From Plasmopara viticola (taxonomy: Eukaryota > Oomycota > Peronosporomycetes > Peronosporales > Peronosporaceae): DNA of 64,000 bases. Of the stretch, positions 11,288 through 23,637 are shown one piece after another (the stretch's first letter is position 1; each line of letters opens with the position of its first letter). Location of the stretch: assembly GCA_001695595.3 (NCBI GenBank), contig MBPM02000002.1, positions 2,579,608 through 2,643,607 on the forward strand, given 5' to 3'. The position numbers and the translations under genes are program-made. The notes under the pieces are model-generated. The model did no database searches, was not told where the DNA came from, and worked only from the letters and a program-made list of their open reading frames with translations.

Positions 11288-13424
11288 ATGGTGGCGATCG
11301 CACCCACCCCTGACCTACAACCGGAACCTACCCCATTTAATCCGTTAAAAGTTGCTCTAGAAATCACCCAACAGCCACCTGAGATCTGGTACAAGGACCA
11401 ATACGGTCGCAAAGCAACGTTTGAGCTCAAGGTGAAACGCACACTGCGATTCTGTACTCAATGCGTGAAACAATGTAATCTCAACGTGCAATTACTATAC
11501 GAAAATGGGTCGGTACAATTATTGTTAAAGAGCAATCTACACAGAACTGACCGATTATTGCTGCGTAGCAAGGTTGTGGAGAGTCAGGAGATACTGCACA
11601 TTCTATCCGGGCAATGTCTCGATATGGATAGACAGACTACAATGGCACTTCGCATGACAGAGGTATCGAAGAATCACTTGAACCAGGTAATCAATTCTGA
11701 AATCAAAGTGAGCCGTGGAATTTTCATTAAAAAACAATTATTGTCTTTAGCGATTTCGAATAAAAGTTGCAGCTCCAAATTGTGCCAATAATTGCAATGT
11801 CGACACATCGGTCATGTCGAGGCCAATTCTTGTGCTATCAAAGAAGAGAAAGCGACCAGCAAAGCAGAAAAACGAGACGATTACGTCGCCAGCAAAGGCG
11901 AAAAAAAGCAAACGAAAAGAGGCAGATGCCTTGCTTCATTGCTCGCCATTGTCTGCAATTACCGACAAGAATAGGGCAAAAGTAGGGCCGACGATACACA
12001 CAGCACAAGTATCGGCTCCGTTTACTTCCAAAACCCCGAATTTAAGCTTGTGGGCCAATGCAGCGTTCGATTTGCTGTACCACTTGCAGTGGCAGCGTGA
12101 AATCGCGAGTCAAAGTGACAAAGTGGGTGCAAATTTGAATGACGTGCTCACAAGTGCAATGTTCGTAGCATACAAATGCCCTTTGTGTCACGAAACGTAC
12201 GGACAAATACCAACACATCGCGAGGATTGTGATTTGAAGCTGCTATTGGAACAAGGTAGTAAGTGGCTCATGCATAATTGGAAACGACGTTCAGCTGAGT
12301 GTCCTCATGCTCAGGGAGGACCGATTCAACGAGCGTTGCTGCTACCACCAATCGCTCAACACCTCGTCCATTTCGGTGGTCATCTGACACTCAGTTGGAC
12401 TGGCCTCCCGCAATTTTGAATGGAGATGTGACGCTTGAAACACAGAGACATCTCACCGACAATGTCTTGCAAGAGTCGTCAAGGCCAATGAAGGAAGCCA
12501 AAGAAGATGCACACATCATTGACCACGAGCGGGTCGTTGCACCTTCGACTGCGAAATATAAGGTCAATTCCTGGAAAGACTATGCTTCAATATCCAAGCT
12601 CCTTTACAGGTTAGTCGACAATTTATTGCTATTGCCGAGACTCACAATCATTGATTGCATTGTCTTGATGTAGCAGTGCTTCCTCTATGGACTTGAAAGC
12701 ATTGCAATCAGGAAGTACTACGGTTCAAGCAGCTGGGTTATTGCCGCCCGTGGACTCACTTTCCCGTGGCTTCTCTGGTCTCTGTTGCGCAACAAAGACG
12801 CAACCGGCCAAAGTTCGCGTCTGTCCACCATCTCAGCGCTTTTCCTCATTGTTGGCAGTGACGAATGGCATGTCTGCTGCTGCAGCGTTTCGAGAGAGTG
12901 AAGCGGCTTTGTGTCATGACGGCAGTGTTGTCTGTTCGATGGGCTCGATCAACTTGAGTGACCTTCTTTGTGAGAAAGCATGTAGTGGCAAGAACTTGTC
13001 CTTGTCGGCGCTACTACCGAACGATGAGAATGATATTCGTGAGAACAGTGTTCAAATGGTTCTAGCAAACGACTTTCAAGGCTGCGGCTTTCCAGCGTTA
13101 GACGCTTCTTTAAATCTCGTAGGATTCTACCACGTGTTGGATGAAAGAGTACGTTATTTTCAGCAATTTCCAAATCATTTTTTGTGCAAAAGTGGCAATT
13201 GTGTGTGCTTTTTGGTTTTTATGTAGGATGACGACCCAGCTGGATTAGGCTTTACACCTCATACATTTCCACTGCCCGAAGAAATGCTTCGAGAGCTGGA
13301 ACGCACGATAGCAGCGAGGAAAAACAGCTTGATATCTTGTATTCAGCGAGGTGGGACTGATTGCATTTCAAACGAATCATTAGCAGTCTTAAAAAGTGCA
13401 GTGCTTAAGCAAGTTTTACGATAG
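11288..13424 (+). CDS. Conserved-looking protein of unknown function, five exons
   Basis: Exons 11288-11686, 11751-12258, 12315-12609, 12674-13148 and 13227-13424 splice with matching phases into 624 residues. The introns (64, 56, 64 and 78 nt) have GT/AG ends. The frame could begin at a TTG (11264), but ATG 11288 is preferred. The N-terminal 150 residues look like a compact beta-rich domain (QPPEIWYKDQYGRK, LLYENGSVQ, RMTEVSKNHLNQ). Next come a basic, Lys/Arg-rich nuclear-localisation-like tract (SKKRKRPAKQK), a small C-x2-C-x8-H-x4-C zinc-knuckle candidate (CPLCHETYGQIPTHREDC), a Ser-rich region and a C-terminal helix. The basic tract and knuckle suggest a nuclear or nucleic-acid-associated role, which is inference. 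I cannot name the family. A downstream decayed gypsy fragment begins right after the stop. Confidence 0.75.
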
Positions 13425-13458
13425 CCGGACTATTTAGCAATCTATCGAGCTTTTATTA

Positions 13459-14700
13459 ATGGATTGGATCGTGGTTTGCATTAGAGAACTTGGCAAAATC
13501 GGCTTAGTCGAAGACAAGACTCCACGACTGTATAATTCTGATCAAAAACGCGTTATCTGTGAAAATCACTATTCTGTAAGGATCTTACAAGACCTATCTG
13601 GTCGTACGTCAAAAGTACTACTGGCCAAGAATGACGAAGTGCATCCAGCGCTATGTCAACACTTGCGAAACGTGTCAGCGCGACAAGGCTGAGCAGATTT
13701 AATCGCCAGGAACACGTCTGTCTCTGGATCTCTTGAGAGGCAGATGGATCAACAATTGAATGGACTTCGTCGTGTCTTTACTGGTGACGAAAAGTAATGC
13801 CAATGCTGTCATGGTGGTTGTTAATCGCTTAACTAAAAATGCTACTTTCTTCGCTACAAAGACAACGGACGATACTACAGAAATTGCAAAGGTCTTTATA
13901 AAGAAGTTTACGAATAATAGTTATAGACAATTGTGACCGCCCGAGATACCAAATTAGCTTATGGCAAGCAATCGTGTCTACAGTGGGAACACAACGCAAT
14001 CTGGCTATGGGATTTAGGCCACAAATGAATGGACTACTAATCCTTTTATTATTGATTACCTCCGAAGTGTCGTCAACTTAGATCAAAAAGGTTTAAATGC
14101 ATTACTGCACTCTGATATTCGACACATCGACAATTGAAAGGTCACCGCTCGTTGCGGATCTAGGAATATCGGGTGATGTGGCATCAATCCAGACTTTCAC
14201 AAGTAGGGAAAAACAACAAGACCTTTTTACGTCAAGTAAACTTACTCGAGGTCGCACAGAACCGGCCGAGCGTAGCACAAGAACGCATAAAACACTATTA
14301 CGACAAGAATAGGCCTGTGTAGAACTTTTAAGTCGGCGATATGGTGCTTTTGGACGGCAAGAATTTGGATGTCCGTCACAAAGGTTTTGCACAGTCAAAG
14401 AAACTCGCGCCAAGATGTATTAGCTGTTTCGCTATAGTGATTAAGCTTCGCAGGACCTTAATGAGGTGAGATTATCGAGGAAATTGAAGCTGCATCCAAG
14501 TGTTTCACACTTGAAGATATAAGCCGTTTCGCAAGGACCTCAAGCGTCGGCAAAAGGTGAATATGGTCATCTAGGCCGATGGCTCCGTGGGATAACCTTT
14601 TTAAACGCAATTGGGAACCGTAGATTGAAGAAAAACATACCGTATAACGTTCGATGGCTTGATGAAACCAAGGAGGAAGCCACCTGAGAGCAGGAGAAAT
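13459..14700 (+). pseudogene. Ty3/gypsy pol remnant (integrase to 3' end)
   Basis: Broken frames in order match the C-terminal half of a Ty3/gypsy polyprotein. First is a worn H2C2 integrase zinc region ending LCQHLRNVSARQ. Then comes the integrase core (WINN, stop, MDFVVS; VVVNRLTKNATFFATKTTDD at about 13745-13890). Next are the WQAIVSTVGTQ / PQMNG segment near 13960-14030, and finally RIKHYYDKNRP and GDMVLLDGKNLDVRHKGF at about 14280-14390. Many stops and frame shifts make it non-functional. The same motifs recur at 28.6-31.6 kb. It immediately follows the gene ending at 13424. Confidence 0.8.
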
Positions 14701-14789
14701 AGAAGCAGAGTTTTGGTCTCATCAACCTCTATTGGGCATCCAAAAAGATTTGAGGACTTTCACTTAACAAGGCATCTACCGGCAACGGC

Positions 14790-15160
14790 CGATACGCCAT
14801 ACAAGTTCATCTCCTCAGCATATGATACTATCCATAAATATAGGCGATTATATAGTCTTAGACCAGAACCAGGGTCTAGATGTTGGGAGTCAAGAGGCTT
14901 TTTTGGCTAAAAAAATGTGTAAGAGCCAGATGGCGAAAGAGGATTGATAGCCTTAAGGATGGTAGCAGTAGATGAATGGAAAGCCACCAGTTAGACTGTA
15001 GCAAACACTTTCACCTAATAAACTTATCAGTTTGCTTCAAGCAACTCACACTCTTCCCCCTTCACCGGCTTCACCCGTCTCGCCTCCAAGGCCTCGTCCG
15101 ACGACCAACCGTCACTAAGCTTTCTCTACAGCTATCTCACATTTTAGGGGCGTGGTGAGA
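14790..15160 (+). repeat. LTR-like segment related to 28150-28500
   Basis: This stretch follows the gypsy pol remnant. It shares ordered blocks with 28150-28500: GAGTCAAGA, TAGATGAATG(G)AAAGCCA, CACTC(TT)CC..CTTC(A/G)CCG(G/A)CTTC, and a following ...AAC(G)ACC. Because one copy follows pol and the other precedes a protease/RT region, they are plausibly the 3' and 5' LTRs of one gypsy family. Boundaries are not clear. Confidence 0.5.
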
Positions 15161-16840
15161 TTTGAATATACTATTGCCGCGATCACCGATCAGTTTTGCG
15201 TCGATGTGGCTAAGTCAAATGCCTTAATTTCTTGATTGGACACATTTGGACGTAATGTCGGCCTAACCAGCAAAGTTTGACATAATTGTTTTTTACCACT
15301 CGAGACAGGATGTTGTCAGGGACTTGAAAGACAGGCATGCATCAGTAAATAACGTTGTTAGGCGACCCATCGTTAGCTGCTTCTTGGACCCGAGCGAGAG
15401 TCAAATCAAAATAGTAATGAAAACCAAGCTGATCATCTTCTGCAAAAGATGTTGATGCTCAATTTCCAAGCTTGATTGATCGCGCCATTATTGTCGGATT
15501 GCAGCTTTTGGTGTGTGGTGAGCATGCTTATAGAAAACAGCATATACCATCGAACACGGAGACATCTTATATTTGCGATGCTATTTTTACGTCGTATCAG
15601 CCAAAACATGCAGATGAAGAAACAGTTGTAACATCGGCAGTAGACATCGACCGTTCAAATAATAACAGCTGGACAAATGTGCTTAGATAAATGAACCGCT
15701 TCTCGTGCAATGTCGAACATATACTTACAAAAAGATGACCAGAGAATTTTTTGCCATTAAAAACCGGTTACAATGGTTTACCATTAGTAATCCATCTTCA
15801 CACACCACAGTTTGTCATCTGTTTCAAGTCACTACTATTTCGTGTATGTTCTCAATCAAACTCTTTTTTCTTATAAATGTACAAATTAAAGATCGATACC
15901 AGGTGGCAATTCAAACCATTTAATAATTACTTTAAAAGAAAAGCAGACTCTAATATGAAAAATGCGGATGAGTACAAAATTCGAGCGATATTCCCACCAT
16001 GCAAACTTTGTCCAGAGAAGCATTGAAGATGCTCCAACAAAATGTTTGACTCAATATTTCGTACATTTATATTATTCACAGACACAAGGGCACGTCTGCT
16101 TTGTGTTTAAAACAAATAATTTGAGGTGTTGGGAGTAGGCAAAAGATGAGGAAAGGTAGGAGTGATGATGTTGCAATAGACACGATGCCATCGGCTTTTC
16201 GCGCTTCGCAAGCTAAGCCATAGGTAGTTTTTCGTTTTTAACGAACTCACGAACTTGCACTGCTCCGTAGTTATGCTTCTAAGTACACAAACTAATAGAC
16301 CGAAACACTTCCGCTATTCACAATGTCCAGAGATCATCTACATCATTCAAGCGATACTGGACTACTTGCTTGCGGTCGAGCTGCATAAATAAATGCCAGA
16401 TAGATACCAACAACATATACATTCTCCACAAACGATTCGACACCATAATTTACTGTGTACGTTCGATACGAATTCATAATGTTTTGTCTAAGTGAATTAT
16501 TGTCAATGCACGCTGCTGGTCAAAATCTTGTACGGTATGTTCGATCCTAGTCGAAACGGATCCAACTATAGATCGCAACGCTATTACAGATCAAGTGGTC
16601 TTCCGCCTTACGGTGCAGTTGGCCTCAATAATCGCGATGTCCAGCTCAGCATTGAGACTGTGGGCTTAATCATTTGCCATCTTTTCGTTACGCTTCCTAC
16701 AGTGTGTTATTATGTCGACTTGTGATTGCAATTCATTACTGAATTTGTAATGCCATCCACACCAAAATTTAACACCAGCGTGATCGTCATTTTTTTTAGA
16801 CTATAAAAACTGCCTTGACGACTTTTTCGTAATATTTAAA
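15161..16840. other. No gene recognised
   Basis: AT-rich sequence with short frames only. The part near 15155-15330 shares short blocks (GATCACCGATCAG / CTCGAGACAGGAT) with 27945-28110, so it probably belongs to the same decayed LTR family. Confidence 0.4.
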
Positions 16841-16849
16841 AAAATGATA

Positions 16850-19800
16850 GAATTTATCTCGAATTTCGCGCACTAAGGCATTTGCACGATGATTGTTGAA
16901 CATCCAAACCTAGGACAATTCATTTCTTTCTGCTCATTTAATGCTGACATTTTTTGGGAAAGCGCTAGTCTCATGTCTTGCGCAACTCGGATCGCAAAGA
17001 CGGTGAGACCGGGAGCAGCAATCCCTGCGAGTTCACTGTACTTGTACACTTACAATCGATAAAAGCAGCAGAAGTACCTTTCTGATGCAATGCACGGTGT
17101 GACACTCGAGCAAAAAGCCAAAGAACTTCCAGGTTTCTTGTGACTCAATTTGTATGTTTTGGTTTATCAATAAGGCTACTGTCAAGTTTCTTTCGGAAAC
17201 ACCACGGCTAATAAAAACATTGTTTGATTGGCGTTCCTTATACTTCAGTGGACTATCTCCCTTTTGTTACTTCCGTCCAGAAGTCATCAAGATCATACGA
17301 TGCTTCGAACCTCTTCTTTTTTAAGGCAATAATGCGAACCGATCTTTTTATGAGAACCAGACAACGATATAATGGCTGCTCTGTACCAGTAGATACCATA
17401 GGCTTACCAACTATTTCACTATATGCCGTCGCCACGTCAAGCGTGTGTGCTTTTTTAACTTGCGATACGCTGTTCTAAAAAAAACTTTTGCTTGTTCAAA
17501 GTGATCACGTCAATCTTTTGTGGCCCTTGAGATCGTTTAGTTTATAAAAGGATCAAAGAAGATAAAGCAAAAGACATTACGAATGAGACTGATTTGAAAG
17601 TGGTCGAGCACGTATTTCAAGGGATTGAACACCATTGGACCATTCTTTTAGTCGTCGATTTGCATCATCACTAGCGACAATTTTTCGTTGCTCGGACGAA
17701 ACAAATGCGACACGATCATGAGCGATCATAAAAAACAAACGTAAAGTAATATGCATCGCAGTCACGTCATTTTCGCCAAAAACATCCATAATGTTTGCAC
17801 ACCAGTTTTAATCATCTAGCGTCTCGTGCAGTCAGAGTTCTGCGAGAATGTGCGGCGAAATCAGTAAAAAAAATTGGGTGTATCCGCACGCTGAGACACT
17901 TGCACGATAAGAGTTTCATTGTTTGACTCATCACGCGAGCCAATCGGCAAATTTCGCTCAACGACAAAATCTTTGCAAAGACTGTGAGAACAGATGCAGC
18001 AATCTCTTCGAGGTGACTGTCCGCATTATTCGTCTTTACTGCAACTCTTAAAGCGTCAACATCTTCGATATCCACGAATTCAACATCCACTGACGTCATC
18101 TATGCACACGAGCCCGAACCATTTCCAAGTCATCTTCAATCTCCGCGTCAAATTCGAATACGAAATAAATTTATACATCTAACAGAATTGGTACGTCTTG
18201 TATCTATCTTCCTTAAAAATGTCAAGAGTTCCAAGAGAGAAACGTATTCTTAGGAGATAAATCGACATTGAAATCAAACACGCTGATAAGTTCCCAATGC
18301 GCAATTACTCGAACGATTTGAGTTCCACCATGTCAGAGAAGTACTTTAATAAATGACTTGATATTACTCGCACTTACACTAGAAACACAACAACGATTTC
18401 AATTTTAAGATCATAACAATCTAATTGGGTAGCAGAAGAAAGATAATATTGTAGGAAGGTTAGAATTAATACCGCTAAGTGACATTGTGTCATCATCTAC
18501 TATTTGCGGGACTGAGTCGCATCCGTTGTGAAACCGTTTTTTTTACGAAGCTGTACCATAGTGTTTATTTTGTGGACGAACTTACGATTTCGCTCTACAT
18601 AATTAATTTAGAAGCAAGAGATCTAGGATTAAAAGAGACCTCAACACCCTTCCACTATTCATTTCCCACGATAATGTCCATATACATTTGCTTATTCGTC
18701 ATGACTAGCTTACGAGTTGCACTTGTTGTCTCCAGATGAATGCCAACAACATTTTATTTTTTTTACAAAAGATGCGGCCCTACAATCTCCAGCGCACGTT
18801 GGATAAGAATACACGATGTGTCTTTTTTAGAGCTGATGACAATGCACGCTGCCGATGGACATGATCCGTCAATACCTCAACGAAACGGTGCTAATACAAG
18901 ACAGTAGCGTGATTCCAAATTGATTGGGCTTCCACTCAATAAGCCTTCGAAAATTTTAGCTTTGAGCTCTTTTAGAATCGCGAATAACTGAGAGCAACGA
19001 CTTCAGCATTGGCCATCTCTTTATTCACTCCACACTTTCCACAGTGCATTGCTTCTTCAAATTGTGGCTGCACGTCACCACTGGACTCGATCTGGTATAT
19101 ACACCTACTCCGACACTAGCGTGTTCAGCGCTTTTTTATTCTTGTTTACATTACTGCGTCATTGTCTTTTATTGTGAGTTTCAGGAAGAATGAAAAGACT
19201 TACTCCCGTTAAGGCATCTGCATGATAATCGTCAAATTGTTGAACCCTTAAAATATACATTATTCTCAAGGTCGTTTACTACTTTCGGTACCTTGGCGAC
19301 GCCTGTTCCACTCAATTAGCAAAGACTGGATGTCGGATGCAGTAATCTCTGCGAGGTGATTGTCGCTGTATACAAATTCAATAGTCACACGTATCTTTTT
19401 CCAATCACCATCACCATCAGATTCTAAAACTTATTTTGAAAGATCCTTGTGACTATCGATGACTAATGCCAATGTAAAACCTTTTTCATTCTCTGCGTGC
19501 TTCGGTGTATACAGCGTGCAAGCATCACAAACACGAGCTGGCTCCGTGTGCGGCGTTTATGCAGTTTTCTCTATAATACTCATCACAAACCGAGTGAGTA
19601 CATTTCCGACAACGAGACGCGATCGAAAATGCCCTACTGGATTGCTGTACAACTACAAACACGTTTTTAATCTTTCTATACGTGAAAAAATGCAATAGAT
19701 TCGCAATTAAGCGTATATAAATGAGCACCAAAGTGTTATGTAGAAGGACGTCAGCAAACTTCAGTGCTGCTTCAATCGTGTCTCACCCGAGTCCTTAAGG

Positions 19801-20830
19801 TAGCTAATCAAAGCAGAGTTGTACCGTGATATCGACAGTTCCATATCCGAGGTTCACAATTTCCCCCATTAACAAGTGTGGCGCCACCTTGGTCCCCGCC
19901 AAAAGCATAAAATCCGCGAATTACAAATCAGCAAAGCGATAGTTCTTCGAATATATATGGCAAATGGTAATCAACGCTTGAAGCTCAACCAAAGAATGTT
20001 GTATCAGCAAATCAGCAGCACACCGAACGATGAATGGCATCAAGGTGATAATGCATTACTATTTAAGAGACCGAGATATATTTGTGTGACTTCTTAATGA
20101 AGTATTGATATCGACTTTCCTTAGAAGCACCTGTTTGAACGTCGTATTATACAGTCTCGCTAACAAAATTTTATCAAATATGGAATAGACATGATACAAT
20201 TCAAATGTTGATTAACATTGGCTTAATTTTAGTGGACCATCTTCTGCAAGCTAATTCATGAATTGCACGGCTTGAGGAAATATTTTGTCTGGCCAGCCTT
20301 CACCTGAAAAGATCAAGCAACAAGAGGGCAATTTAAGTGACATGCCTCCACTATAATTATTTGTTGACGTATTTCAATGGTATTTTGCGTCACAGACCTG
20401 ATTGTTGATCGAGTAATTGCACGGATTTGAATTGCTTTTGCAGTTGTCGAAGCGAGCGACAGTAGCAAAATATACATTGCTAAGTCTTCCTTAAGTAAAC
20501 ATTTAGTTCTTCAGTTGCGAATTGCACTTTAATCGGGTTTAGACTACAATGAACATCCATATCTACTGCTTGCTAAGACACCGACATGATGATCGCCTTA
20601 TCTTCATCATTCCTTAGCTTGTTTTCGGCTGATATTGACTTTAACAGTGCCTGATTTACTCGTTCGCCGCTTGGTTCGTAAAGTTTCCGAGATAGGATGC
20701 ACCAATCTTTGCGAGATGACTTTATTGAGAGATGTAATCAAATGAAGAGCATCTATGGGTTCTTGGCTTGCCAAATTCTGACTGATGGCTCTCAACCAGC
20801 TGTTATTATGCAGAAGACTGCCATTCTCCA
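16850..20830 (-). repeat. Four diverged repeat units, ~1.0-1.4 kb apart
   Basis: Two short motifs recur in fixed order and spacing. Motif 1 (consensus TAAGRCATYTGCAYGATRAT) starts near 16873, 17890, 19205 and 20574. Motif 2 (GCAGYAATCTCTGCGAGGTGA) starts near 17021, 17995, 19338 and 20700. The gap within each pair is 100-150 bp. Read on the minus strand, motif 2 encodes a recurring S/N-HL-x-EI-A-AS peptide, so the units may descend from a tandemly amplified gene. Open frames between units are short and broken. I cannot name the ancestor. Confidence 0.6.
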
Positions 20831-20879
20831 TCTTTTTGTATAAATTGTCATATTTTCAGACCTTGAGTTCCAAGGATCA

Positions 20880-21110
20880 TAAACATCTAAACACTGCTCC
20901 TTGGTCGAAATTCGTGTAACCACTTAATTATATAGATATCATTAATGTAATTGTATTTGGAGCGATGAAAATGTATGATGTAATGGACGTCACCGGCAAA
21001 TTTGCCAAAGATGACGGTAACGTTACATGACTTCCCGTAGAGAAGATGTCTTTTTTGAAAGCAAGCTTTTTGTATACCCAATAGAGTGGATGATTTGGGA
21101 AATCTGCTTC
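20880..21110. repeat. Dispersed repeat, second copy at 32.97-33.16 kb
   Basis: GTTACATGACTTCCCGTAGA / GAAGATGTC and the following ACCCAATAGAG at 21022-21090 align with GTTAGATTACCTTCCTTAGA / GAAGATGCC and TCCAATAGAG at 33061-33131, in the same orientation. It adjoins the minus-strand gypsy pol remnant, so it may be that element's 3' non-coding or LTR part. Confidence 0.55.
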
Positions 21111-21199
21111 AAATTCTCCACGGACTCCGAAATGGCTTTATTCTTGGTTCACCAAGCCACCTATTTATACTACCGGTTGCCCTTGTACTCATGGTGACC

Positions 21200-22820
21200 A
21201 ATGACGTCTTAGACGAGCCTTCTCTTGAAGCCATTCGCCAACCTGATCTTCTCAGACGCTTGGTTAATTACGGCTTTAACAATAGAGTGTGAAATACTGG
21301 ATGCGGGTTTAATCCTTCTTGGTACGTTAAAATTTTGCGAAACTTTCTTCACGATTGGAAATGGGCCAATATACCATGGCGAAAAGGCTTGGATATGACC
21401 GTTCTTGTCGTAATCGTAATTCATACCTTTTGCTTTTCCGGTTCTGTTCAACCTTGAGTAAAATTTCCTGACGAAGCAAAAATACTTGGGCTGACTATTC
21501 TAACTTGTGAAGCTTTAATTTTAATATCACGTATTCAGGCTTTTAAAAGACATGTCACACATTTGCTTCGAACCATGAGATTCCAACTAAAGAATGTACG
21601 CGTCGATTATAGGCTATCTCTGCCAAAGGCAGAAAGTCATATCAACCATTCACTGCTAGGTTGACGACATCTTAAAGATAATGTTCGAAAAAAAGATCGT
21701 TCTTTCTATTCACTTATCCGTTTGTTGGATAAAAGCTAAATCTAAATTGTGTTGCGTATTTCTGATTGCTCGCCATAATAAAAATGTGAACTTGGTGTCT
21801 CGGCTAGACAAAATGGCCTTTAGCATGCCATGGTCCGTCAAATAGTTCTTTGTGAAAATCTCAGCAGTCCCAGTAGTATCTTCCGTTGTCTTTGAAGCGA
21901 TAAACATAGTGAGTTTGGACTAGCGATCATCACTCACCGTGATGGTAACGAAAGCAGGTTTAATCTCTGGTGATTCCACGATAAAGTCCATTGAAATGTC
22001 GACCCATCTGCTTCTTCAGTCAGGAAGAGACTGACGTAATTTTAGAGGATTAGTCTTCCAAATCTTGTTGCGCCGATACAGTTTGCAAGTGTTGACATAG
22101 CGCTGGTAGTACTTGCCCAATAGTGCTTTTGACATACGGTAGATAGGTTTTGTAAATTTTAGGGTGGCCAGCCAATACAAAATCGTAGCTCAGTCATCGT
22201 GTATATCAATGAAGATCATTCTCGCCTGTTTGGTAATACAAAATACCATCCTGCAATAAGTATTTTGGCACATCATTATTTTTTTCAGCTTCCTGATAGG
22301 TGTCTATTCTACGCATACATTGCCTTTTTGGATTGAGCATATTTAAACCTTGGTTATTATGATTGTATTACAACTTCGCGATTCTTAGCCGCTTTCAATG
22401 ACTCTTGCAAGCTAACTTGGGCAGCTTTCCGCTCAAGTTACGAATTTTGCTACAATGCATCAGCCACTGTGCTGGTTTCACCGAAAAGTCACTTTAACTA
22501 AGGCCGAAATTTGGCAAGCTCATCAAGCGATCGAACTACTCTGCAGTTTGTGATCTTCTGCTTCAGAAATCATCTCAATATTTTATTGATCCGTTTTGAC
22601 AGTAACTGGTCAATCGAGAAGGTAGACACGTCATCATGTTAGTGCATTCTAAATTGCAAGTAGCACTTGCCAAGAACAAGGTGGTGCGACTCGGCTGACT
22701 TCATCTTCTTATCCAAATGCAACTGGCTGCTCTAGCCCTATCTCTGTTTAAAACAAGACTTCCTCGATCGCAACATTTGAGGCGCTTATTTGTATTTCAT
22801 ATGCATTCAAATAATCCGGA
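21200..22820 (-). pseudogene. Ty3/gypsy pol remnant (RNase H-integrase-tail), minus strand
   Basis: Read right to left, broken frames give an RNase H-end-like region and YVNTCKLYRRNKIWKTN (H2C2 exit, about 22060-22110). Then come RWVDISMDFIVESPE with TITVSDDR (about 21920-22000), and MFIASKTTEDTTGTAE plus FTKNYLTDHGMLKAILSSRD down to AFIQQTDK (21710-21907). Last is the C-terminal SPWYIGPFPIVKKVSQNFNV block (21209-21451). These are the conserved integrase core landmarks of Ty3/gypsy elements. Several stops and frame changes show it is dead. Confidence 0.82.
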
Positions 22821-22859
22821 AGGCTAAGAATAGGTAAAAGCGTTAAGGTTCGGTGAATC

Positions 22860-23240
22860 AGTGTAGTTGGTCGTCCGAGATCTATTTAGATTCACGCGTA
22901 ATTTTTTTCGTACTGTCGTGGAATGGTCCTCCAAATCGCGCAAAGTCCTTGCAAGACCTTGAGACATAGACTGTAGTGCCTAAGAAGTCCTCCAACTGCT
23001 TCTTTGTCTTGGGATCACGCCATTCTGCGATGATCTTGAGGTATGGCAAGCAATCGTGTCTGCTGTGTTAGTGCAACACAACTTGACTTCGGCTTTTAAG
23101 CTACAAACAAATGGGGTAAGCGGAAATAAGTAGCCATTTAATTGAGTATTACCTCCGAAGTGTCGTTTACCCAGCACAGAATGGTTGGTATGACTTTTTG
23201 CATTTGGCTGAGATAACCTATATTACTTTGAGTTGGGCGA
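22860..23240 (+). pseudogene. Ty3/gypsy integrase fragment, plus strand
   Basis: On the plus strand about 23040-23180 reads as WQAIVSAVLVQHNLTSAFKL, then QTNGV, then LPPKCRLPS. This is the same integrase segment as at 13960-14075 in the first gypsy remnant. It lies directly beside the opposite-strand remnant at 21.2-22.8 kb, so two copies met here by insertion or rearrangement. Truncated at both ends. Confidence 0.65.
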
Positions 23241-23539
23241 AGTCTGGGTCAAATTCAGGACTATACCTGTAAAATGCAGCCATTTTTGAGGTTTAAATTA
23301 TGATCATTTGGTCTGAACAAATAATCTCGCTCCCTTTTCACAGAAATGTAAACCGGCATTATTCTTTACAAATCATATAAGCATGTTGTTGTTGTCGTTT
23401 TGCACAAGAATTTGACGGGTCTTTAAGGCAACCATATGTAATGGCATTGTGCTCACTAAGAAAATCTATTTTTTTTCTTAATAAAGAATGAGTAAATGGT
23501 TTACTTACGAATAAAATTGAAAAGACAACATTTAATAAA

Positions 23540-23637
23540 GGGAAATGATACCGGGCAGGCATTTTTCGCTAACGGGCAGACACTGAATTAAATTAATTGG
23601 CATTTTTTCTCTGTGATTGGCTGGACGGTTAATTCTT
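23540..23637 (+). repeat. Solo TIR copy (S1)
   Basis: GGGAAATGATACCGGGCAGG, then GCTAACGGGCAGACACTGAA and TGTGATTGGCTGGACGGTTA: the same ~100 bp terminal sequence that bounds the elements to the right. It abuts the next copy (S2 at 23638) directly, with no captured gene between them. Confidence 0.85.

Noticed and set aside
11814..12419. Unspliced 201-codon frame as a separate gene
   Set aside because: It is exon 2 of the five-exon gene; the last third reads through a GTAAGT intron (12259-12314), and the spliced frame continues cleanly into later exons.
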